11,913 nt of DNA from Parachlamydiales bacterium (GTDB lineage: Bacteria > Chlamydiota > Chlamydiia > Chlamydiales > JAJFMK01), in contig JAGVKY010000132.1 in NCBI GenBank assembly GCA_020050175.1, forward strand, positions 1 to 11,913, written 5' to 3'. Position numbers and translations under genes: made by a program. Positions 6,043 through 10,452 of this stretch are shown here, one piece after another (positions within the stretch are counted from its first letter, which is position 1; each line of letters opens with the position of its first letter). Below the pieces are notes generated by a model, which was not told the origin of the DNA, made no database searches, and saw only the letters and a list, made by a program, of their open reading frames with translations.

Positions 6043-6076
6043 AAAGAAAAAAGCCCTTAGTGGGAACTAAGGGCTT
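6043..6076 (-). terminator. Rho-independent terminator downstream of rpsN
   Basis: A perfect 10-bp inverted repeat, AAGCCCTTAG (6051-6060) and CTAAGGGCTT (6067-6076), with a 6-nt loop. Read on the minus strand it is followed at once by a T-rich tract (complement of 6042-6050). It starts 20 nt after the rpsN stop, so it should end the DTW-rpmJ-rpsN transcript. Confidence 0.85.
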
Positions 6077-6095
6077 GTAAGCGTTGAGTTGGTTG

Positions 6096-6401
6096 CTACC
6101 AGCTGGCTTTTGTAACGCCAGGGATGAGGCCGTTTGAGGCCATTTCGCGGAAGCAGAGACGGGATAAACCGAAAAGACGGAGGTAACCACGGGCACGGCC
6201 CGTCAACTTGCAACGATTGCGCAAGCGGATAGGGCATGAGTTCCTTGGCATTTTATTGAGAGCTACACGAGCTGCATGGCGGTCTTCTTCATTTGCATCG
6301 GGGTCGCGTGCTTGGCTCTTTAGCTTTTGCCGCTTGTCCCACATACGTGCTACCATGAGTTCCCGTTTTTTTTGCTTTTCAACGGAAGATTTTTTGGCCA
6401 T
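6096..6401 (-). CDS. rpsN: 30S ribosomal protein S14 (long, zinc-independent form)
   Basis: A 101-residue S14, recognised by MAKKSSVEKQKKRELMV at the start, the middle motif NSCPIRLRNRCKLTGRARGY and the end GLIPGVTKASW. S14 sits in the head of the small subunit and contacts 16S rRNA. The long form lacks the CxxC...CxxC zinc-binding set of the short (61-aa) type: only CPIRLRNRC remains near the middle, plus one later Cys (LCFRE). AAGGA lies upstream with about 7 nt spacing, a good Shine-Dalgarno. The gene follows rpmJ after 14 nt and ends 20 nt before a strong terminator. The rpmJ-rpsN order is a chlamydial arrangement. Confidence 0.97.
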   Translation of the reverse strand: MAKKSSVEKQKKRELMVARMWDKRQKLKSQARDPDANEEDRHAARVALNKMPRNSCPIRLRNRCKLTGRARGYLRLFGLSRLCFREMASNGLIPGVTKASW

Positions 6402-6415
6402 TAGGGGTCCTTAAA

Positions 6416-6553
6416 CTATTTTTTACGGGCAGGCCCTTTTTGGCGCTGCTTGCGGTTCGGATCTTTTTTGTTAATGACATAAAGACGTCCTTGCCGGCGA
6501 ACTAAGATGTCGCCCTTGGAAGGATCGGCTTTGACGGAGGCTTTAACTTTCAT
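6416..6553 (-). CDS. rpmJ: 50S ribosomal protein L36
   Basis: A 45-residue protein, MKVKASVKADPSKGD followed by LVRRQGRLYVINKKDPNRK and a basic tail ending GPARKK. This is the cysteine-free L36 variant, slightly longer than the 37-38-residue zinc type, and typical of Chlamydiae. L36 binds 23S rRNA near the peptidyl transferase/stalk-base region. It lies 26 nt after the DTW/Tsr3-like gene and 14 nt before rpsN, so these three genes probably share a transcript ending at 6043. The ATG is clear from homology; no strong Shine-Dalgarno precedes it. Confidence 0.95.
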   Translation of the reverse strand: MKVKASVKADPSKGDILVRRQGRLYVINKKDPNRKQRQKGPARKK

Positions 6554-6579
6554 GACAATACCGGAAAACGTTAAGAATC

Positions 6580-7053
6580 TTACCTGAGAAATTGATTAAG
6601 AGCAAGAAATTCTTCCTTCCAATAATAGTGGTCCAAAAGAGCAGTTGTCTCACGGCCCATAAGTTTGAAAGCTACAAATAAAGCCTCAACCGATGCCAGC
6701 CCTCTTAAAGGGTCTATGCACCCCGTCTGTTTTCGAGGATAGGCTGTCCGAATCGTATCAGGTAGGCTTCTTTTTTCAAATTGATTGATTGAAGGGGCGA
6801 GGCCTTTTTCCATTTTTGCTGCTAATTGCCACGTTGCGTCGATCAAAACAAGGTCGCTCTGAGAGTCTTTCTCCGAAAGGAGGGGTCCATCGAAGGAGAG
6901 GATGAGAGTGTGTTTTCTAAATGCGGGAAGGGTTGCAGCAAAAGGGTAGCTGATGAAGGTCAAATCGGGGTGTCCAACAAGAGGCTGAAGGGAGCATTTT
7001 CTTAGGTTTTCTCTTCTATGGCGAAGGACGATTGTTTTCCATTTTTCTTGCAT
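6580..7053 (-). CDS. DTW/Tsr3-like (TDD superfamily) putative aminocarboxypropyltransferase
   Basis: A 157-residue protein. The central motif LVLIDATWQLAAKM (68-81) resembles the D-x-(S/T)-W-xx-A signature of DTW and Tsr3 proteins. This is followed by RSLPDTIRTAYPRKQ (95-109) and LASVEALFVAFKLMG (119-133), like the LSxxEAxA helix. The end, LLDHYYWKEEFLALNQF, resembles the Tsr3 C-terminus (…WGxxFLxxN). The N-terminal LRHRRE recalls the DTW QHxxE stretch; the Cys cluster of many DTW proteins is absent. Family knowledge: DTW enzymes (TapT/TuaA) make acp3U in tRNA, and Tsr3 makes acp3 on small-subunit rRNA, both using SAM. The target here is unknown. Its position directly upstream of rpmJ-rpsN hints at a translation link. 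No Shine-Dalgarno is seen before the ATG, and the upstream gap is shared with the divergent thioredoxin-like gene. Confidence 0.6.
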   Translation of the reverse strand: MQEKWKTIVLRHRRENLRKCSLQPLVGHPDLTFISYPFAATLPAFRKHTLILSFDGPLLSEKDSQSDLVLIDATWQLAAKMEKGLAPSINQFEKRSLPDTIRTAYPRKQTGCIDPLRGLASVEALFVAFKLMGRETTALLDHYYWKEEFLALNQFLR

Positions 7054-7076
7054 TTTTATAAAGTTTAATGTAAAAT
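7048..7076 (+). promoter_or_regulatory. Candidate promoter of the thioredoxin-like gene
   Basis: TTGCAT (7048-7053) and TAAAAT (7071-7076) are 17 nt apart. A start near 7083 gives a leader of about 30 nt carrying the AAGGAG at 7101-7106. The -35 overlaps the start codon of the divergent DTW-like gene. A weaker minus-strand candidate (TTGATG at 7086-7091) would overlap this promoter. Confidence 0.42.
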
Positions 7077-7112
7077 ATTAATGAGCATCAACCCCTAAAA
7101 AAGGAGTTCAAT

Positions 7113-7892
7113 TTGAAAAAACCTTTGCTGACCAGGCTTCTATTCCTTCTCATCTTCGCTTTCCCTTTAGCCGTTTCATCACTTGGGGCTGCCGAATCCA
7201 ATGGATATAAATCGATCTCTTGGACAACCAATTATAATGAAGCATTGACTCGCTCTAAACAAGAAGGTAAACCAGTCCTTCTCTTTTTTACCGGTTCCGA
7301 TTGGTGTGGTTGGTGCACTCAACTTCAGCGAGAAGTGTTGAATACTGAAAGTTTTTATGAGCTTGCCAACGACCGATATATTTTCGTTGAAGTCGATTTT
7401 CCTAAAAAGAAAAGTTTGTCTTCAAATGTTTTAGAACAAAATAAGTTTTTGGCCAAAAAATACCATATCACTTCTTACCCGACGATTGTTGTTGTTGATA
7501 GCAGCGGCTCCACTTTAGGTGAATCTGGTTATAAGAGCGGTGGTGCAGAAAAATATGCCGCCCACCTTGATAGTATTGTTGCTCCTCATCTAGCAAAATT
7601 TAAATCACCTACGCCAAAAGCTGCAGAGGTCTCTGTTGAGATTTCTCATGCTTCTGAGCTTTCTAACCTTACAAGCAAAGTAAGCATTGAAGGTTCTTTT
7701 GACTATGCTTCTGGTCCTGTTGTTTCCCAACAGGAGACTGTGGTGCTTGATCAAGGTATTGTTAAAGAACAAGCAGTGGCTATTGAAGAGACAAAGTCTT
7801 CTGATGATGCTCTAGCTGCTCAAGTTGATGCAGCTACACCGGAGTTGGTAGAAGTGAAAGCGGCTCTTGAGGCCGAGGTATTGACTTACTAG
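7113..7892 (+). CDS. Exported thioredoxin-fold protein (DsbD-C/thioredoxin_7 type)
   Basis: A 259-residue protein. The TTG start is fixed by a strong Shine-Dalgarno, AAGGAG at 7101-7106, 6 nt upstream. A signal peptide is evident: KK, a hydrophobic core at about 8-22, and a likely cut after GAA near 26-27. The thioredoxin domain spans about 35-160, with the redox motif WCGWC (C65, C68) and cis-proline 123 in TSYPT. The sequence TGSDWCGWC is typical of periplasmic thiol reductase/isomerase-like proteins, here probably acting on envelope disulfides; chlamydial outer envelopes are heavily disulfide-linked. Residues about 165-259 are an acidic, Ala/Val/Glu/Ser-rich tail with no recognisable domain (no Cys), probably disordered. 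It converges with rnpA and overlaps it by 59 nt. Chlamydiae have a disulfide isomerase-like gene next to rnpA-rpmH, which this matches. Confidence 0.82.
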   Translation: MKKPLLTRLLFLLIFAFPLAVSSLGAAESNGYKSISWTTNYNEALTRSKQEGKPVLLFFTGSDWCGWCTQLQREVLNTESFYELANDRYIFVEVDFPKKKSLSSNVLEQNKFLAKKYHITSYPTIVVVDSSGSTLGESGYKSGGAEKYAAHLDSIVAPHLAKFKSPTPKAAEVSVEISHASELSNLTSKVSIEGSFDYASGPVVSQQETVVLDQGIVKEQAVAIEETKSSDDALAAQVDAATPELVEVKAALEAEVLTY

Positions 7893-8220
7893 TTACAAAA
7901 AACTTCTTGAGGTCGTTTGAGACGGCCTCAAGAGATAATTCTTTTTGACCCCTATTCTGCGGGCGAATATTAATAGATAGGTGGATAGGGAGAAGGTGTT
8001 GGTTAAGGCGAAATGCCTCTCTAACTAAGCGCTTGAAGTAATTTCTGTCGTGCGCTTTTCCAAATTTTTTTGTAACGGTGATGCCGAGTCGGGGTCTCTG
8101 ACCCTCTGGTAAAAAATCGGCCACAAGATAAGCCCCAAAGAGTCTTTTCCCTTTTTGAGAAAGGCGCTTAAACTCGCGATTTTTTCTAATGCGTAGCGTC
8201 TTAGGAAAGGAAAAGTTCAA
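7834..8220 (-). CDS. rnpA: Ribonuclease P protein component
   Basis: A 128-residue protein subunit of RNase P, which with the RNA subunit matures tRNA 5' ends. Diagnostic motifs: IRKNREFKRLSQKGKR at the N-terminus, PRLGITVTKKFGKAHDRN, and the RNR-type motif RNYFKRLVREAFR. The start is TTG at 8220 (MNFSFPKTL); no ATG fits, and a weak AAGAG lies about 6 nt upstream. The gene begins 30 nt after rpmH, the usual bacterial rpmH-rnpA order. The conserved fold seems to end around DLKKFF (residue 107 or so). The last 20 residues (Pro/Ser/Leu-rich) run antisense through the end of the thioredoxin-like gene and are probably not essential. A terminator-like hairpin lies inside the coding sequence (7905-7933). 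Confidence 0.94.
   Translation of the reverse strand: MNFSFPKTLRIRKNREFKRLSQKGKRLFGAYLVADFLPEGQRPRLGITVTKKFGKAHDRNYFKRLVREAFRLNQHLLPIHLSINIRPQNRGQKELSLEAVSNDLKKFFVTSKSIPRPQEPLSLLPTPV
7864..7934. repeat. Perfect 12-nt inverted repeat competing with the terminator stem
   Basis: CTCTTGAGGCCG (7864-7875) is the exact reverse complement of 7923-7934, and is nearly a direct repeat of the left terminator arm (7905-7916). The right arm can therefore pair with either left arm, in a mutually exclusive way. Confidence 0.6.
7905..7933 (+). terminator. Terminator-like hairpin at the thioredoxin-like/rnpA convergence
   Basis: Arms 7905-7916 and 7922-7933 form a 12-bp stem with one G-U pair and a 5-nt loop. 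On the plus strand it comes 12 nt after the thioredoxin-like stop, followed by ATAATTCTTTTT, an imperfect T tract. On the minus strand it is followed almost at once by TTTTTT (complement of 7897-7902). However, that side is within the rnpA reading frame, so a plus-strand role is more plausible. Confidence 0.55.
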
Positions 8221-8250
8221 TAGGGCTCTTAAATGAATATTCTGAAAAAA

Positions 8251-8388
8251 TTAAGCGCGGGTAAGCTGTTTGCGGCCTTGACGACGACGGCGATTAATGA
8301 TTTTGCGTCCGTCGGCTGTTTTCATCCGCGCACGGAAACCGTGTGCTTTCTTTCTGCGAATCTTGCTGGGCTGGTAAGTTCTCTTCAC
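8251..8388 (-). CDS. rpmH: 50S ribosomal protein L34
   Basis: A 45-residue, arginine-rich protein: MKRTYQPSKIRRKKAHGF, then RARMKTADGRKIINRRRRQ and a short basic tail. This is a canonical L34. The GTG start at 8388 is fixed by homology and by GAGGAA about 9 nt upstream. L34 is a small 23S rRNA-binding protein of the large subunit. It is followed by rnpA after 30 nt. The upstream 165-nt gap carries an inverted repeat (8423-8453) and the divergent promoter of the AGCS transporter. I could not find a convincing promoter for rpmH itself. Confidence 0.96.
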   Translation of the reverse strand: MKRTYQPSKIRRKKAHGFRARMKTADGRKIINRRRRQGRKQLTRA

Positions 8389-8422
8389 TTTCGACAATTC
8401 CTCGAGATAATAACTCGTGATT

Positions 8423-8453
8423 TTACTCGAAATAAGTTGTTTTCGTCGAGTAA
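8423..8453. repeat. 8-bp inverted repeat upstream of rpmH
   Basis: TTACTCGA (8423-8430) and TCGAGTAA (8446-8453) are perfect reverse complements with a 15-nt spacer. Further TCG/CTCG motifs lie close by (CTCGAG at 8401-8406, ACTCG at 8413-8417). It falls about 35-65 nt upstream of the rpmH start codon, so it would lie in the rpmH leader or promoter region. It could be a weak hairpin or a protein-binding site. Confidence 0.45.
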
Positions 8454-8500
8454 TAGTCTAAATCTCTTCTAAAAAACAGCTTTTTCTCTGGTGCAGATCC

Positions 8501-8530
8501 TTGACCTAACCCTCAAAGATATAGTATAAT
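8501..8530 (+). promoter_or_regulatory. Strong sigma-70-type promoter of the AGCS transporter gene
   Basis: TTGACC (8501-8506) and a perfect TATAAT (8525-8530) with an 18-nt spacer; this is the best promoter in the window. The start near 8537 gives a leader of about 18 nt containing GGGGG (8546-8550) just before the TTG start codon. Confidence 0.68.
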
Positions 8531-8554
8531 GTTAAGCCTATCCCTGGGGGATTT

Positions 8555-9955
8555 TTGTCTTTTTCTGAGTTCTTTTTTTCTCTGATTGCAACGGTTGAGG
8601 ATGGTCTTTGGTCCTATATCGGTTTTCCCCTCATTTTGATCATTGGGATTTACTTTACGCTCCGTTCCCGTTTTGCCCAAATTCGCTGCTTCCCACAAGT
8701 CATTAGAAATTTTATCTCCTTAATACGGACTCCTCAGACTGGACAAGGGATCCATCCTTTGAAGGCTTTCTTTGCCTGCATTGGTGGATGCGTCGGGATA
8801 GGAAATGTAGTTGGTGTTTGTATGGCGGTCCAGCTGGGCGGACCGGGAGCCCTATTTTGGCTTTGGATGACGGCCCTTTTTGGGATGATGCTCAAGTATG
8901 CCGAAGTTTTTCTTGGGATGAAGTTCCGGATAGGCGATGGCGAGACTGGGTACAAAGGGGGGCCGATGTACTTTTTACAGAAAGTCTTTAAAACGATGAC
9001 AGTCCCTTACATCGTTTGCTTACTCCTTTGTGTTTACGGGGTAGAAGTCTTACAGTTCAGTGTTGTTGTTGAAAGTCTTTCGCAGAACTTTTTTATCGAT
9101 AAGACGATAGTCACTGTCATGATGATCTGTCTTGTTCTCTACGCAGGACTTGGCGGCGTCTCTAGGGTGGGATCTATCAGCGCTTGGATTATCCCTCTCT
9201 TTGTTACTCTTTATGTGGGGATGGGAATTTGGGTTTTCATTCTGCATTTTGACATGATACCCCATGTGTTTTACACCGTCTTTTCTTCAGCATTTAACGG
9301 GCATGCAGCAGTGGGGGGATTTGTTGGCAGCTCGATCATGTTTACCATTTCCCATGGAATTCGAAGAGCGAGCTACTCAGGTGATTTGGGTGTTGGATAT
9401 GCTTCTGTTATCCATAGCGAATCGTCTGTCCACCGCCCAGAAAGACAGGCCTCTTTAGTTTTTTTCGATCTCTTTTTGGACTCGTTTATTATTTGCACGA
9501 CGACTCTTTTCTTGATCATCGTAACAGACACCTGGCACCAGCCTATTGAGACACCTCTTTTAGTTCAGACAGCCCTTTCGAATTACTTCCCCTACATGAA
9601 TTACTTCATGCCCTTCTTTCTCTTTTTGTTAGGGTATTCGACCATCAATGCCTACTTTGTTGTAGGATTAAAATGTGCCGAATTTGTCTTCGGCCGTCCA
9701 GGCAAGCCTCTTTTTATCGTCTACGCAGCAGTGACTCTTTTCACTTTTGCCTTTGTCGATCTTTATGTGGCGATGACAGTCATGTCTTTGACAAATGTCC
9801 TCCTTCTCATCATTAACTCTTACGGCATCTTCCGCCTTCGAGATGAAATCAGTTTTGATATCAACGAAAAGAAAACTGAATCAGAATTAGTTTTTAGCCG
9901 AGAAAAAGTACTCGAGTCCCGAAAAGAGAGTATAGAGAGCAGCACCAGTAGCTAA
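8555..9955 (+). CDS. Sodium:alanine/glycine symporter (AGCS family)
   Basis: A 466-residue integral membrane protein with about ten or eleven hydrophobic helices. Family hallmarks: GIGNVVGVCMAVQLGGPGA (81-99), continuing FWLWMTALFGMMLKYAE, the AGCS signature. The family imports alanine, glycine or related small amino acids with Na+; chlamydiae depend on host amino acids. The usual RxxxSNEAGxGSAPxAHA segment is altered here to IRRASYSGDLGVGYASVIH (269-287). The SNE core reads SGD, so substrate or ion binding may differ. The start is TTG, with GGGGG 4 nt upstream; no ATG occurs before the first helix. A strong promoter lies at 8501-8530. The C-terminal 40 residues are polar and charged, and their codons overlap the end of pgsA on the other strand by 69 nt. 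Confidence 0.88.
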   Translation: MSFSEFFFSLIATVEDGLWSYIGFPLILIIGIYFTLRSRFAQIRCFPQVIRNFISLIRTPQTGQGIHPLKAFFACIGGCVGIGNVVGVCMAVQLGGPGALFWLWMTALFGMMLKYAEVFLGMKFRIGDGETGYKGGPMYFLQKVFKTMTVPYIVCLLLCVYGVEVLQFSVVVESLSQNFFIDKTIVTVMMICLVLYAGLGGVSRVGSISAWIIPLFVTLYVGMGIWVFILHFDMIPHVFYTVFSSAFNGHAAVGGFVGSSIMFTISHGIRRASYSGDLGVGYASVIHSESSVHRPERQASLVFFDLFLDSFIICTTTLFLIIVTDTWHQPIETPLLVQTALSNYFPYMNYFMPFFLFLLGYSTINAYFVVGLKCAEFVFGRPGKPLFIVYAAVTLFTFAFVDLYVAMTVMSLTNVLLLIINSYGIFRLRDEISFDINEKKTESELVFSREKVLESRKESIESSTSS

Positions 9956-10441
9956 AAGAGTCGAAATCGAACTCAACGTCTCTTGCTCCATCATGCCTGC
10001 TGAGAAAAAATAAAGCATGACAGAGATGGCGAGGATTGTACTCCCTTGTAAAACTGCTTTGATTTTACCGCTTAAACGGGCATGGAGGGCTACCCCTTTT
10101 AAAGCGACGACAGTTCTCAGTGTGCTGATAGAAGAGTCTCTATAGAAGAAAATAAGGATAAGGTAGACAGGCAGAGAAACAGGCGGGAGGGTCAAACTGA
10201 GTAATACTGTCACCCGGTAGAGGCTGTCAGCAAATGGATCGAGGATTTTTCCGAGATCTGTAACTTGCCCCCATTTTCGAGCTAAATAGCCGTCCAATAG
10301 ATCTGAAACTTCAGCCATCACAAGAAGGGCAATAAGCAATAAAGCGATGTTGGTTGATATATAGCCGCTGTAGAAAAAAAGAAAAAGGGGGGCAACGAGC
10401 AGTCGAAAAAGTGTTAGAAGATTCGGAAGACTAAAAACCAT
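9887..10441 (-). CDS. pgsA: CDP-alcohol phosphatidyltransferase (PgsA-like)
   Basis: A 184-residue membrane protein with the complete CDP-alcohol phosphotransferase motif D47-x2-D50-G51-x2-A54-R55-x8-G64-x3-D68-x3-D72 (DLLDGYLAR, then DLGKILDPFAD). These aspartates bind the metal and the CDP moiety. About five or six hydrophobic helices are visible. The most likely reaction is CDP-diacylglycerol plus glycerol-3-phosphate to phosphatidylglycerol-phosphate, the first step to phosphatidylglycerol. Chlamydiae carry more than one paralogue, so another polar head group is possible. It starts 11 nt after the glgA stop with an ATG and is probably co-transcribed with it, an order I recall from chlamydial genomes. 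The 3' end overlaps the convergent AGCS gene by 69 nt; the C-terminus (GLEYFFSAKN) is short. Confidence 0.88.
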   Translation of the reverse strand: MVFSLPNLLTLFRLLVAPLFLFFYSGYISTNIALLLIALLVMAEVSDLLDGYLARKWGQVTDLGKILDPFADSLYRVTVLLSLTLPPVSLPVYLILIFFYRDSSISTLRTVVALKGVALHARLSGKIKAVLQGSTILAISVMLYFFSAGMMEQETLSSISTLLATGAALYTLFSGLEYFFSAKN

Positions 10442-10452
10442 AAACCCGTGTA

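Noticed and set aside
5935..6060. 41-codon plus-strand ORF (MAKYKRLMSFLKFYYPLN...) in the gap between the GYF_2 gene and rpsN
   Set aside because: AGAGG nearly touches the ATG, too close for a Shine-Dalgarno, and the ORF ends inside the rpsN terminator stem. No family is recognised, so it is more likely chance, although a small basic peptide cannot be excluded.
5927..6196. 89-codon minus-strand frame overlapping the rpsN end
   Set aside because: It overlaps rpsN in another frame and crosses the terminator; no coding features.
8233..8472. 79-codon plus-strand frame opposite rpmH
   Set aside because: A shadow of the arginine-rich rpmH sequence read on the other strand.
8471..8486. A-run and T-run around CAGC, considered as a terminator or attenuator
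   Set aside because: The pairing is only A-T with a 4-nt loop; too weak to be a real terminator, and no upstream gene needs one.
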